Shown here piece by piece: positions 1-8,660 of a DNA stretch of 64,000 nucleotides (within the stretch, counting starts at the first letter, position 1; every line of letters begins with the position of its first letter). Position numbers and translations under genes: made by a program. This stretch comes from Halomonas sp. YLGW01. GTDB lineage: Bacteria; Pseudomonadota; Gammaproteobacteria; Pseudomonadales; Halomonadaceae. Location of the stretch: the NCBI RefSeq assembly GCF_014840935.1, contig NZ_CP062005.1:1240001-1304000 (forward strand), in the 5' to 3' direction. Below the pieces are notes generated by a model. That model had not been told where the DNA came from. It worked only from the letters and a program-made list of their open reading frames with translations, and ran no database searches.

Positions 1-258
1 ACCGGTGCCGCGACCCTGGACGTCGAGGACATCGATGCGCACCTGGCGCCGCTGCGCAAGCTCTCCGATCTGCCGCTGTGCGTCGGTTTCGGCATTCGCG
101 ACGGTGCCACGGCGGCGGCCGTGGGCAAGGTGGCCGAGGGTGTCATCGTCGGCAGCGTGCTGGTGGGCCAGATCGCCGCCTGCGCCGACGAGCCGGCGGC
201 CATCGCGCCGCGCCTCAAGGATATTCTGGGCGAGATGCGTCAGGCCCTGGACGCCTGA
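1..258 (+). CDS. trpA: Tryptophan synthase alpha subunit, C-terminal part
   Basis: The first 258 bases are open in frame 1 and encode the last 85 residues of a TIM-barrel protein ending at a TGA. The segment [10 protein letters not shown], followed by a run ending [10 protein letters not shown], matches the phosphate-binding end of TrpA, which cleaves indole-3-glycerol phosphate to indole and glyceraldehyde 3-phosphate inside the TrpAB complex. The start lies outside the window. accD follows 85 bases later, an arrangement common in Pseudomonas-like genomes. Identification is by sequence recognition of the C-terminus only. Confidence 0.93.
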   Translation, partial: TGAATLDVEDIDAHLAPLRKLSDLPLCVGFGIRDGATAAAVGKVAEGVIVGSVLVGQIAACADEPAAIAPRLKDILGEMRQALDA

Positions 259-301
259 CCCCGAGGCGCGCCTGGCGCGCAGCGTACTTTGAATCAATAC
301 A

Positions 302-320
302 GGCCCGGTCGCGCCGGGCC
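302..320. other. GC-rich hairpin between trpA and accD
   Basis: Perfect 7-bp inverted repeat GGCCCGG/CCGGGCC around a TCGCG loop. It sits between the trpA stop and the accD ribosome-binding region and is not followed by a T-tract. It may be a weak terminator or attenuator separating trp expression from accD; the function is inferred. Confidence 0.4.
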
Positions 321-343
321 CCGCATGATGGAAACCTTCTGAT

Positions 344-1294
344 ATGAGCTGGCTAGACAAGATCGTGCCCTCCATGGGACGCATTCAGCGCAAGGACCGT
401 CGCTCCAGCGTGCCCGACGGCCTGTGGCGCAAGTGCCCCAAGTGCGAGGGGGTGTTGTATCTCCCCGAGCTGGAAAAGCACCAGAGCGTCTGTCCCAAGT
501 GCGACCATCATCTGCGCTTGACCGCACGCAAGCGTCTGGACTGGTTCCTCGATCAGGAGGGCCGCGAAGAGATCCAGGCCGACCTCCAGCCGGTGGACCG
601 CCTCAAGTTCCGTGACTCGAAGAAGTACAAGGATCGCCTTAACGCCGCGCAGAAGAACACCGGCGAGAACGATGCCCTGATCGCCATGCGGGGCGAGCTG
701 GATGGCGTGCCGCTGGTCGCCGTGGCCTTCGAGTTCAGCTTCATGGGCGGCTCGATGGGGGCCGTGGTGGGCGAGAAGTTCGTGCAGGCCGCGACGCGCT
801 CCCTCGAGGAGGGCATTCCGCTGGTGTGCTTCGCCGCCTCCGGTGGCGCCCGCATGCAGGAGGCTCTGTTCTCGCTGATGCAGATGGCCAAGACCTCAGC
901 GGCACTCGAGAAGCTCAAGCAGGCGGGCATTCCGTATATCTCGGTGCTCACCGACCCGGTCTACGGCGGTGTCTCGGCCTCGCTTGCGATGCTTGGCGAT
1001 CTCAATGTCGCTGAGCCCAATGCTCTGATCGGCTTCGCCGGCCCGCGGGTCATCGAGCAGACGGTCCGCGAGAAGCTGCCGGAAGGCTTCCAGCGCAGCG
1101 AGTTCCTGCTCGAGCATGGCACCGTCGACATGATCGTGCATCGCCAGGAAATGCGTGATCGACTGGGCGGTGTGCTGCGCAAGCTGACGCACCAGCCGGC
1201 CTCCGGCCAGCCGGAAAACGAGGAGCCGGATCTGGTCGACGAGGCCCAAGGCCTGGCCGAACCTGAGACCGACGACGTTAACCGCGAGGCCTGA
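344..1294 (+). CDS. accD: Acetyl-CoA carboxylase carboxyltransferase subunit beta
   Basis: 316 residues, normal length for AccD. With AccA it transfers the carboxyl group from biotin to acetyl-CoA, the committed step of fatty acid synthesis. The N-terminal four-cysteine zinc ribbon is visible at C31, C34, C50 and C53 (CPKC...CPKC), followed by the crotonase-like core with the conserved GGSMG segment and the ASGGARMQE oxyanion-hole region. The last ~30 residues form an acidic tail of the kind often seen in this group. folC starts 11 bases downstream, so the two are probably co-transcribed. Confidence 0.97.
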   Translation: MSWLDKIVPSMGRIQRKDRRSSVPDGLWRKCPKCEGVLYLPELEKHQSVCPKCDHHLRLTARKRLDWFLDQEGREEIQADLQPVDRLKFRDSKKYKDRLNAAQKNTGENDALIAMRGELDGVPLVAVAFEFSFMGGSMGAVVGEKFVQAATRSLEEGIPLVCFAASGGARMQEALFSLMQMAKTSAALEKLKQAGIPYISVLTDPVYGGVSASLAMLGDLNVAEPNALIGFAGPRVIEQTVREKLPEGFQRSEFLLEHGTVDMIVHRQEMRDRLGGVLRKLTHQPASGQPENEEPDLVDEAQGLAEPETDDVNREA

Positions 1295-1305
1295 CACCCA
1301 CCGTC

Positions 1306-2694
1306 ATGAGCTCAGTCCAACCGCCATCTCCGCGGGTCACCGATAGCCAGCCCTCGACCCTCGAGGGCTGGCTCGAGCGCCTCGAGCAGCAGCATCCGGT
1401 CAGCATCGACCTTGGCCTCGAACGAGTGGCCAGGGTCGCATCACGCCTGGGGCTCGGCCCCGGAGGGGAAGAAGGTCAGCTGGCTGGCCGGGTCATTACC
1501 GTCGCCGGCACCAATGGCAAGGGCTCCACGGTGGCCATGCTCGAGGCCCTGGCACTCGCCCACGGGCTTAAGACCGCCACCTATACCTCGCCGCATCTGC
1601 TGCGCTACAACGAGCGCCTGCGCTTCGACGGCGAGGAGTCAAGCGACGCGACCCTGATCGAAGGCTTTGCCCGCGTCGAGGCGGCTCGTCTCGAGGGGGA
1701 GCCGGTCAGCCTGACCTACTTCGAGGCCGGCACCCTGGCCGGGCTCTGGGCCATCGCCCGGCACCGCCCGGATATCGCCATCCTCGAGGTGGGGCTGGGT
1801 GGGCGGCTGGATGCCGTCAACGTCATCGACGCCGATGTGGGGGTCGTGACCACCGTTGCACAGGATCATGCCGCCTTCCTGGGCACCGACCTCGAGGGGA
1901 TCGGCCGCGAGAAGGCCGGCATCCTGCGTGCCGGACGCCCAGCGGTGCTGGGCAGCGCGGCATTGCCGGCAAGCGTGCATGAGGTGGCTACCAGCCTGGG
2001 CGCGCAGGTGCACTGCCTGACGAGTGAGTTCTCGAGAAGGGCCGACGCAGAGGGGTGGACCTGGCAGGGACACGACGCCCAGGGCGGACGACTCACGCTG
2101 GCGGCGCTGCCCGATCCCGACCTGCCGTTGGATAACGCGGCCACCGCCCTGCAGGCGCTGGCGCTGGCCGGCGTGAGCCTCGATGCCGTCGCCTGTCGTC
2201 GGGCGCTCGCGGAGGTGGTGTTGGCCGGACGCATGCAGTGGCGAGGCAACTGGTGCCTGGACGTGGGGCACAATCCCCATGCCGCCGCCTATCTCGCCGA
2301 ACGCCTCTCGCGCCGCTACTGCACGGGGCGGCGTATCGCGCTGTTGGGTATGCTCGGTGACAAGGATGCCGACGGCGTGGTGTCGGCCCTGGCCGATGTC
2401 ATCGACGCCTGGGTGCCAGCGACGCTCGGCGGCGAGCGGGCGCGCCCCGCCGCCGCGCTCGCCGAGCTGATCCGTGACCGTGACGGCGAGGTGTTGACCC
2501 TCGCCGAGTCTCCGGCCGCCGGGGCGGCCTGGCTCGAGGCGTACCTGAACGACGACGATCAGGTGCTGGTATGTGGATCCTTCTTCACCGTGGCGGAGGT
2601 GCTGGCGCGCTGGGAAACCGCGGAGCCTGCATCCTCGACTTTGTCGCGGCAGCCAAGGGGTCGCCAAGGTGGCGAGCCAGGGAGGGACGAATGA
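1306..2694 (+). CDS. folC: Bifunctional folylpolyglutamate synthase / dihydrofolate synthase
   Basis: 462 residues. It ligates glutamate to dihydropteroate and to reduced folates, using ATP, in the cytosol. The Mur-ligase P-loop VAGTNGKGST lies near residues 66-75, and the family segment LEVGLGGRLDAVN follows near residues 160-172. The C-terminal half carries WCLDVGHNPHA, typical of the Mur ligase C domain. The gene ends in an ATGA overlap with the next gene, indicating translational coupling. The order accD-folC-SPOR protein-cvpA-purF is the well-known conserved cluster. Confidence 0.95.
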   Translation: MSSVQPPSPRVTDSQPSTLEGWLERLEQQHPVSIDLGLERVARVASRLGLGPGGEEGQLAGRVITVAGTNGKGSTVAMLEALALAHGLKTATYTSPHLLRYNERLRFDGEESSDATLIEGFARVEAARLEGEPVSLTYFEAGTLAGLWAIARHRPDIAILEVGLGGRLDAVNVIDADVGVVTTVAQDHAAFLGTDLEGIGREKAGILRAGRPAVLGSAALPASVHEVATSLGAQVHCLTSEFSRRADAEGWTWQGHDAQGGRLTLAALPDPDLPLDNAATALQALALAGVSLDAVACRRALAEVVLAGRMQWRGNWCLDVGHNPHAAAYLAERLSRRYCTGRRIALLGMLGDKDADGVVSALADVIDAWVPATLGGERARPAAALAELIRDRDGEVLTLAESPAAGAAWLEAYLNDDDQVLVCGSFFTVAEVLARWETAEPASSTLSRQPRGRQGGEPGRDE

Positions 2695-3410
2695 AGTACG
2701 GAATGCGTGAACGTCTCAGCGGGGCCGTCATCCTGGTGGCCCTGGCGGTGATCTTTCTGCCGATGCTCTTCGATGACCCGGTGCCCCGTGAGGAACGCCC
2801 CCAGCCGATGCTGAGCATCGAGGCGCCGCTGGAGGTCGATCGGGTGGAGGTCGACGACCCCCAACCGCCTGCCGGGCTCGACGACCGTGTCGATGGCAGC
2901 CTTGATAGCAGTTCCGATGAGAGTTCCGGTGAACGCATCGGAGCGGCCTCGAACGACGCCACAGGTCAGGTGGATGACGCCGGTGCATCGGAAGCCGGCG
3001 TCCCGGATGCTGACGAGCCCTCCGAGCCCCAAGTCGTCTCGCAGCAGCCTTCCGCCGCACCGAACGAACCCGAGGTGACCTCGAACGCGCCGGAGGGCAG
3101 TGACGGGGGCGAGCAGGGCGAGACAGCCGTCGACCCCATCGCGGAGCTGGCGCGGGCCGCCGAGGCCAAGCGAGCCGCCGCCGGTGAATGGTCCGTGCAG
3201 GCCGGCAGCTTCGGTGAACCGGGCAACGCCGAGCGCCTCGAGCAGCAGCTCGAGGCCAAGGGATTCAACGCCTATCGTCGGCCCCGCGGCAATGACCTGA
3301 CCGCCGTCTACGTCGGCCCCTTCGCCAGTGCCGAGGAAGGCGAGCGCGCCCGCAGCGAGCTCAAGGCCAAGGCCAATCTCCAGGGGCTGGTGGTGAGGAT
3401 GTCGCCATGA
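2691..3410 (+). CDS. SPOR-domain cell division protein (DedD-like)
   Basis: 239 residues from the ATG that overlaps the folC stop (ATGA). A short cytoplasmic N-terminus and one membrane segment (about residues 8-26) are followed by a long acidic, Ser/Pro/Glu-rich linker (about 30-150). A C-terminal SPOR domain (about 160-239) begins at EWSVQAGSFGEPGNAERLEQ and contains TAVYVGPFAS. SPOR domains bind denuded septal peptidoglycan. Position between folC and cvpA equals that of dedD in Enterobacteria, so a septal role is likely. The symbol is withheld because linker and length differ from E. coli DedD. It overlaps cvpA by 4 bases. Confidence 0.88.
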   Translation: MKYGMRERLSGAVILVALAVIFLPMLFDDPVPREERPQPMLSIEAPLEVDRVEVDDPQPPAGLDDRVDGSLDSSSDESSGERIGAASNDATGQVDDAGASEAGVPDADEPSEPQVVSQQPSAAPNEPEVTSNAPEGSDGGEQGETAVDPIAELARAAEAKRAAAGEWSVQAGSFGEPGNAERLEQQLEAKGFNAYRRPRGNDLTAVYVGPFASAEEGERARSELKAKANLQGLVVRMSP

Positions 3411-3994
3411 CTCTGACCTGGGTCGACTGGATCTATCTGGGCGTGCTGGCCATCACCATGTTGGCCGGTTTCATGCGCGGCCTGGTGCAGGAAGGCCTGG
3501 GGCTCGTCACCTGGGTGATGGCCCTGGTGGCGGCGCGCTTCTTCGCCGAGCCGGTGGCGGACCTGCTGGCCGGTCTGATTGACAGTCCCGACGGACGTCT
3601 GGTGCTGGCCTTCGTGCTGGTGACCTTCGTGGTCATCATGCTCGGCGGCATCGTCATCCGCCTGCTGCATGCGGCCGTGGAATGGGTCGGCATGGGCTTC
3701 TTCAACCGGGTCGCCGGCGCCGTCTTCGGCATCCTCAAGGGCGGGGTGATCCTGGTGCTGGCGACGCTGCTGATCGGCTTCACGCCTCTCGAGCAGCTCG
3801 AGGCCTGGCAGGAGGCCAGGGTGCGCCCCACCTTCGAGCGCCTCGAGGCCTGGACCCTCGACCGCGTCGCCGCCTGGGAGCGCCAGGATCCGGCGCGTGC
3901 CGAACAACTGCGCGAGTTTTCCCTGCCCGACATCCTGGGGCAGGACGCCCCGGCGGGCGACGAGCCCCGCGCGCGCGAGGACGGCGCGCGCTAA
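3407..3994 (+). CDS. cvpA: CvpA family membrane protein
   Basis: 195 residues with four predicted membrane segments in the first ~130 residues, beginning WVDWIYLGVLAITMLAGFMRG, the characteristic CvpA opening. The C-terminal 60 residues are charged and cytoplasmic-looking. The family was first linked to colicin V production and is found upstream of purF; its molecular function is unsettled, with envelope homeostasis roles reported in enterics. The start overlaps the SPOR gene stop by ATGA, so the two are translationally coupled. Confidence 0.92.
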   Translation: MTLTWVDWIYLGVLAITMLAGFMRGLVQEGLGLVTWVMALVAARFFAEPVADLLAGLIDSPDGRLVLAFVLVTFVVIMLGGIVIRLLHAAVEWVGMGFFNRVAGAVFGILKGGVILVLATLLIGFTPLEQLEAWQEARVRPTFERLEAWTLDRVAAWERQDPARAEQLREFSLPDILGQDAPAGDEPRAREDGAR

Positions 3995-4058
3995 ACCGAT
4001 TATTCATGGCGTCGGCCAGGTCGGCGCCGAAGCACCATTGCAAGCGAGGTAAGCCGGA

Positions 4059-5579
4059 ATGTGCGGTATCGTAGGCCTAATGGCCAATCAGGCGGTGAAC
4101 CAGGCGTTGTACGACGCCCTGACGGTCCTTCAGCATCGCGGACAGGACGCCGCCGGGATGATGACCTGGCACGAGGGGCGCTTCCTGCTGCGCAAGAGCA
4201 ATGGCCTGGTGCGGGACGTCTTCCACACCCGCCATATGCGTCGCCTCAAGGGTAACCTGGGCATCGGCCATGTGCGCTATCCGACCGCCGGGTCCTCCAG
4301 CGAGGCCGAATCCCAGCCGTTCTACGTCAACTCGCCCTACGGCATCTCGCTTGCCCATAACGGCAACCTGACCAACTCCGACCAGCTCAAGCAGGAGCTG
4401 TTCTCCAGCGATCTGCGTCACATCAACACCAGCTCCGATTCCGAGGTGCTGCTCAACGTCTTCGCCCATGAGCTTGGCAAGCAGGGCCTGAGCATGCGCC
4501 CGGAGGACATCTTCGATGCCGTGCGCCGGGTGCATCGTCGCTGCAGCGGTGGCTATGCGGCCGTAGCCATCATCAATGGCTATGGCATGGTGGCCTTCCG
4601 CGACCCCCACGGCATTCGCCCGGTGGTCTTCGGCACCCGTCAGGAAGAAGGACGCCAGGAGGTGATGATCGCCTCGGAATCGGTGGCGCTGGATGTCGGC
4701 GGCTTCGAACTGCATCGCGATCTGGCGCCGGGGGAGGCCATCTTCGTCGACCTCGACGGCAACATCCATACCCAGGTCTGTGCCGACAAGCCGCGTCTCG
4801 CGCCCTGCATTTTCGAGCATGTCTATCTGGCGCGTCCGGATTCTCTCCTCGACGGAGCCTATGTCTACGGCACCCGCATGCAGATGGGCCGCAAGCTCGG
4901 CGATCGCATCCGCAACGAATGGCCGGACTACGACATCGACGTGGTGATCCCGATTCCCGATACCTCGCGGACCTCGGCGCTGGAGCTCGCCCAGCACCTG
5001 GGGGTGACCTACCGCGAAGGCTTCATGAAGAACCGCTACATCGGCCGCACCTTCATCATGCCGGGGCAGACCCTGCGCAAGAAATCGGTGCGCCAGAAGC
5101 TCAACGCCATCGATATCGAGTTCAAGGGCAAGAACGTGTTGCTGGTGGATGACTCCATCGTACGCGGTACCACCTGCAACGAGATCATCCAGATGGCCCG
5201 AGAGGCCGGGGCCAACAAGGTCTATTTCGCCTCCGCCGCGCCGCCCGTGCGCTTTCCGAACGTCTACGGCATCGACATGCCGTCGGCCGAGGAGCTGATC
5301 GCCCATGACCGTACCGAGGCCGAGGTGGGCGAGCTGATCGGCGCCGACCGGATGTTCTATCAGGATCTCGAGGACCTGAAGACCGCCTGCCGCGAGGTCA
5401 ACCCGGCGCTGGAGGACTTCGACTGCTCGGTCTTCGATGGTCGCTATATCACCGGTGATATCGACGAGACCTATCTGAACAACCTGGAAGCCTCGCGCAA
5501 CGATGCGGCCAAGGATCACAGCGCAGGGGATCATGCGCTGGTGGGCATGCACAATCAGGACGATGACCAGGACGACTAA
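4059..5579 (+). CDS. purF: Amidophosphoribosyltransferase
   Basis: 506 residues; catalyses the first committed step of purine synthesis, moving the glutamine amide nitrogen onto PRPP. The mature N-terminal nucleophile is Cys2 (MCGIVG), so no propeptide is present. The class II glutamine amidotransferase domain occupies about residues 2-235. The C-terminal phosphoribosyltransferase domain contains the PRPP loop [13 protein letters not shown] near residues 360-372. A GAGGT ribosome-binding site lies upstream. I saw no convincing PurR-type palindrome in the 64-base gap after cvpA. metZ follows closely. Confidence 0.97.
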   Translation: MCGIVGLMANQAVNQALYDALTVLQHRGQDAAGMMTWHEGRFLLRKSNGLVRDVFHTRHMRRLKGNLGIGHVRYPTAGSSSEAESQPFYVNSPYGISLAHNGNLTNSDQLKQELFSSDLRHINTSSDSEVLLNVFAHELGKQGLSMRPEDIFDAVRRVHRRCSGGYAAVAIINGYGMVAFRDPHGIRPVVFGTRQEEGRQEVMIASESVALDVGGFELHRDLAPGEAIFVDLDGNIHTQVCADKPRLAPCIFEHVYLARPDSLLDGAYVYGTRMQMGRKLGDRIRNEWPDYDIDVVIPIPDTSRTSALELAQHLGVTYREGFMKNRYIGRTFIMPGQTLRKKSVRQKLNAIDIEFKGKNVLLVDDSIVRGTTCNEIIQMAREAGANKVYFASAAPPVRFPNVYGIDMPSAEELIAHDRTEAEVGELIGADRMFYQDLEDLKTACREVNPALEDFDCSVFDGRYITGDIDETYLNNLEASRNDAAKDHSAGDHALVGMHNQDDDQDD

Positions 5580-5599
5580 TCGGTGCGATGGGAGCTAGC

Positions 5600-6805
5600 A
5601 TGAACGAAGAACACGGCCTTGAGCCCTGGCACGACTGGGCGATGGACACCCAGGCCATCCGCGCCGGCCATGCGCGTACCGCGGAACAGGAGCACGGCGA
5701 GCCGATCTTCCCGACCTCGAGCTTCGTCTACGAAAGCGCCGCCGAGGCGGCGCGCAAGTTTGGCGGTGAGGAGCCGGGCAATATCTATTCCCGCTTCACC
5801 AACCCCACGGTACGCACCTTCGAGAAGCGCCTGGCGGCCATGGAGGGTGGCGAGCGCTGCGTGGCCACCAGCTCCGGCATGGGTGCGATCATGACCACGG
5901 CGCTGGGCCTCCTGGAGGCCGGCGACGAGATCGTCGCGTCGCGCTCGCTGTTCGGCTCCACGGTCAGCCTGTTCGACAAGTATCTCGCCAAGTTCGGCAT
6001 CGTCACCCACTACGTGGAGCTGTCGAACCTCGAGGCGTGGGAAGCCGCGATCACGTCGCGTACCAAGCTGTTGTTCGCCGAAACGCCGTCGAACCCGCTG
6101 TCCGAGGTGGTGGATATCGCGGCCCTCGCCGAGATCGCCCATCGCCATGACGCCTTGCTTGCCATCGACAACTGCTTCCTGACGCCGGCTCTGCAGCGCC
6201 CGCTCGCGCTGGGCGCCGATCTGGTGATCCATTCGGCCACCAAGTACCTCGACGGTCAGGGGCGTGCACTGGGCGGCGCGGTGGTCGGCCGGGACGAGGA
6301 ACTCGAGGCTCTCTTCGGGGTGGTGCGGACCTGCGGCCCCTGCATGAGCCCCTTCAATGCCTGGGTGTTCCTCAAGGGGTTGGAGACGCTGAGCCTGCGC
6401 ATGCGCGCCCACTGCGAGAATGCGTTGGCGCTGGCGCGCTTCCTGGAGGCACACCCGGCGGTTACCCGCGTGCATTACAGCGGGCTCGAGACGCATCCCC
6501 AGCATGAGCTGGCGTCCCAGCAGCAGCGCGGCTTCGGCGGCGTGCTGGGCTTCGAGGTGGCGGGCGGTCGCGAGGCGGCCTGGTCGGTCATCGATGCCAC
6601 CCGCATCCTGTCGATCACCGGCAACCTGGGCGACGTCAAGTCGACCATCGGTCATCCGGCCACCACCACCCATGGTCGTCTCTCGCCGGAGCAGAAGGAC
6701 GCCGCAGGCATCGGCGAAGGGCTGGTGCGCGTCTCGGTGGGTCTCGAGGATATCGAGGACATCAAGGGCGATCTGGCGCGAGGACTCGATGCCTTGGTGC
6801 GCTGA
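5600..6805 (+). CDS. metZ: O-succinylhomoserine sulfhydrylase
   Basis: 401 residues from ATG 5600, which has GGGAG 5 bases upstream; an in-frame ATG at 5588 lacks such a site. It is a Cys/Met metabolism PLP-dependent enzyme: the motif HSATKYLDGQGR places the PLP lysine at K215, and SSGMGAI forms the cofactor phosphate site. MetZ makes homocysteine directly from O-succinylhomoserine and sulfide. The position directly behind purF is that of metZ in Pseudomonas, which supports this assignment over MetB or an O-acetylhomoserine enzyme. Substrate choice remains inference. A terminator follows. Confidence 0.93.
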   Translation: MNEEHGLEPWHDWAMDTQAIRAGHARTAEQEHGEPIFPTSSFVYESAAEAARKFGGEEPGNIYSRFTNPTVRTFEKRLAAMEGGERCVATSSGMGAIMTTALGLLEAGDEIVASRSLFGSTVSLFDKYLAKFGIVTHYVELSNLEAWEAAITSRTKLLFAETPSNPLSEVVDIAALAEIAHRHDALLAIDNCFLTPALQRPLALGADLVIHSATKYLDGQGRALGGAVVGRDEELEALFGVVRTCGPCMSPFNAWVFLKGLETLSLRMRAHCENALALARFLEAHPAVTRVHYSGLETHPQHELASQQQRGFGGVLGFEVAGGREAAWSVIDATRILSITGNLGDVKSTIGHPATTTHGRLSPEQKDAAGIGEGLVRVSVGLEDIEDIKGDLARGLDALVR

Positions 6806-6828
6806 GATGCCATGACCGTTCCCATCGA

Positions 6829-6852
6829 CAACGCCCCGCTTGCGGGGCGTTG
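6829..6852 (+). terminator. Intrinsic terminator after metZ
   Basis: Perfect 11-base arms CAACGCCCCGC/GCGGGGCGTTG separated by TT, so the real loop uses the inner GC pairs. It is followed by a mixed TCGTGTCT stretch rather than a pure T-tract. It closes the accD-metZ run. Confidence 0.75.
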
Positions 6853-7187
6853 TCGTGTCTGGGGAAAAGATGATCCCCATCCGTGCTGAACGTCACGATG
6901 GCGTCAGTCACTAGCAGGCAGTGTTGCTGAGCTGGGCGGATGGCGACACAGGCGTAATCCAGGCGTTCACCATCCAGACGTTCATCATTTCATCATCGAG
7001 ACAGCCATCATCACTGCAAGCGGTTCGCGAGTCGGTCGTAACCGTTGGTGAAACATGCATGAAACGTTCATTTTTATGCGCTGTTTCATACCCGCCCGAT
7101 GGGTATGATCAATCACTTATACGAAATGGATTCATGGCGTAGATGCACTATCCACTAGGGCTATCATTATCAGTGCCAGGAGGGCCG
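6853..7187. other. Gene-free stretch upstream of the cytochrome b561 gene
   Basis: No open frame here looks protein-coding: the only long one has no ribosome-binding site and no recognisable domain. The right half is AT-richer than the surroundings and carries the short symmetric elements described separately at 7049-7108. The left half has CATC-rich, slightly repetitive sequence around 6975-7010 without clear structure. Confidence 0.6.
7049..7108. promoter_or_regulatory. Cluster of symmetric elements upstream of the yceJ/yceI-like pair
   Basis: Two TGAAAC direct repeats (7049-7054, 7060-7065) lie exactly 11 bp apart, with an inverted GTTTCA at 7083-7088. ATGAA-ACG-TTCAT is a dyad at 7059-7071. 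A perfect 8-bp inverted repeat TCATACCC/GGGTATGA with a 7-base spacer covers 7086-7108. Spacing of about one helical turn suggests a protein-binding region controlling the downstream pair. No known regulator can be assigned from sequence. Confidence 0.45.
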
Positions 7188-7191
7188 ATGG

Positions 7192-7746
7192 ATGTGGCGT
7201 AATACTCGAAAGGGCTGGGGCATCGTCAGTATCGTATTTCATTGGACGAGCGCGGTGGCGATCATCGGGCTCTTCGTCCTGGGCTGGTGGATGACCGGTC
7301 TTGGCTACTACGACAGCTGGTACAACCTGGCCCCCTGGTGGCATCGTTCGGTCGGCATCCTGTTGTTTGCCGCCACCCTGTTGCGACTGGTCTGGCGCGT
7401 CCTGGGAGCGACGCCGGCCTTGCCCGGTCAGCGCCTGGAACGGCTTGCCGCCGAGCTCGGCCACCTGGGGCTCTACGTCCTGCTGGTGGTGGTGCTGGTC
7501 AGCGGCTATCTGATCTCCACCGCCGACGGGCGCGGCATCAGCGTCTTCGATTGGTTCGAGGTGCCGGCACTGATCAGTGACCTGCCCAACCAGGCGACCT
7601 TGGCCGGCACCGTGCATTGGTATGCCGCCCTCGGGTTGATCGGGCTCGCCGCGGTTCACATGCTGGCGGCCCTCAAGCATCACTTCATCGACCGTCAGGA
7701 TACCCTGACGCGCATGATGACTCCCCGTCTCTTGCGAAAGCCCTAA
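7192..7746 (+). CDS. Cytochrome b561 family membrane protein (YceJ-like)
   Basis: 184 residues starting MWRNTRKGWG, with AGGAGG 8 bases upstream of the ATG. Four membrane helices are evident, with histidines placed for two b-type hemes: FHWTSA in helix 1, WWHRSVG in helix 2, and VHWYA...VHMLAALKHH near the end. Family members pass electrons from the quinone pool to periplasmic acceptors. The next gene encodes a YceI lipocalin-like protein, and this pairing matches the E. coli yceJ-yceI operon, suggesting a shared, poorly understood quinone/isoprenoid-related role. Confidence 0.9.
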   Translation: MWRNTRKGWGIVSIVFHWTSAVAIIGLFVLGWWMTGLGYYDSWYNLAPWWHRSVGILLFAATLLRLVWRVLGATPALPGQRLERLAAELGHLGLYVLLVVVLVSGYLISTADGRGISVFDWFEVPALISDLPNQATLAGTVHWYAALGLIGLAAVHMLAALKHHFIDRQDTLTRMMTPRLLRKP

Positions 7747-7837
7747 TGGCGTGATCGGCGCACTGTCGCGCTCGCCATCCTTAGTCGGGGCTCACCATCA
7801 TGAGGCCGCCCCGAGTGTTCATCGAAGAAGGAGCAAG

Positions 7838-8422
7838 ATGATGTTGAAGAAGACCGCATTGGCCGCCCTGACCGCGGCCGCCCTGGTGCCCATGAGTCAG
7901 GCGCAGGCTGCCGACTACCTGATCGATACCGAGGGGCAGCACGCCTTCGTGCAGTTCAAGATCAGTCACCTGGGCTTTTCCTACATTCTCGGCTCCTTCG
8001 AGGAGTTCAGCGGCGAGTTCAGCTACGACTCGGAGAACCTGGCGGCGGCGTCCGTCTCCATGGAGGTGGAGATCGATAGCCTGAACACCAATCATGCCGA
8101 GCGTGATAAGCATATTCTCAGCGAAGACTTCCTCGACGCCGGCGAATATCCGATGGCCAGTTTCACCTCTACCGGCTTCGAGTCCACCGGCGAAGGCGAG
8201 GGCGTGCTGACCGGCGACCTGACCCTGCACGGCCAGACGCAGCAAATCGAGATGGCCGTCGAGCACGTCGGCGGCGGTGAGGATCCCTGGGGCAACTACC
8301 GCCAGGGCTTCGAGGGCACCACGAGCCTGACTCTCGCCGACTTCGATATCGACATGAGCGGTATGCCGGAGCCCATGCAATCGCTCGAGCTCTATGTCAC
8401 CTTCGAGGGCATTCGTCAGTAA
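7838..8422 (+). CDS. yceI: YceI family periplasmic isoprenoid-binding-type protein
   Basis: 194 residues from ATG 7838, preceded by AAGGAG 4 bases upstream (a second ATG directly follows at 7841). A Sec signal peptide ends near ...SQAQA-ADY. The mature protein opens YLIDTEGQHAFVQFKISHLG and contains FDAGEYP-like (LDAGEYPMASFTS) and GDLTLHG segments, diagnostic of the YceI lipocalin-like beta barrel. Family members bind polyisoprenoids such as ubiquinone-8. Linkage to the b561 gene supports a periplasmic quinone or lipid-handling role. A terminator follows. Confidence 0.93.
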   Translation: MMLKKTALAALTAAALVPMSQAQAADYLIDTEGQHAFVQFKISHLGFSYILGSFEEFSGEFSYDSENLAAASVSMEVEIDSLNTNHAERDKHILSEDFLDAGEYPMASFTSTGFESTGEGEGVLTGDLTLHGQTQQIEMAVEHVGGGEDPWGNYRQGFEGTTSLTLADFDIDMSGMPEPMQSLELYVTFEGIRQ

Positions 8423-8447
8423 CACCCGTCTTCTACAGGCGATCTTT

Positions 8448-8480
8448 GAGGCACTGCCGGGCGACCGGGGGTGCCTTTTT
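8448..8480 (+). terminator. Intrinsic terminator after yceI
   Basis: Stem AGGCAC/GTGCCT with inner CCGG/CCGG pairs around a GCGA tetraloop, followed by TTTTT. It ends the yceJ-yceI transcript. Confidence 0.8.
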
Positions 8481-8551
8481 CGTCTATGCACTCCATTGGG
8501 GTGCCAACGATGACGAGCGGGGGTGAGGTTGTTGCGGGGCGGGAAAGAGAA

Positions 8552-8574
8552 ACCGGCCAACAGGGTTGGCCGGT
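8552..8574 (-). terminator. Terminator for the minus-strand dioxygenase gene
   Basis: Perfect 10-bp arms ACCGGCCAAC/GTTGGCCGGT around a 3-base loop. Read on the minus strand it is followed by a pyrimidine-rich TTCTCTTTC stretch, as expected for termination of the gene ending at 8661. Confidence 0.75.
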
Positions 8575-8660
8575 GCGCGAGTTCCCTTCGCTGTCTGCCG
8601 ACGAATCAGGTGTGCACTCCTTGCGCTGATGCGATCAGAGGTCGGCGGGGGCGGACGGTA

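Noticed and set aside
4077-5552. 491-codon open frame antisense to purF
   Set aside because: High GC at third positions keeps antisense frames open; the sense frame is unmistakable PurF and the antisense product shows no domain.
6921-7142. 73-codon frame upstream of the cytochrome b561 gene
   Set aside because: No ribosome-binding site, no family features, and it overlaps a clear regulatory region.
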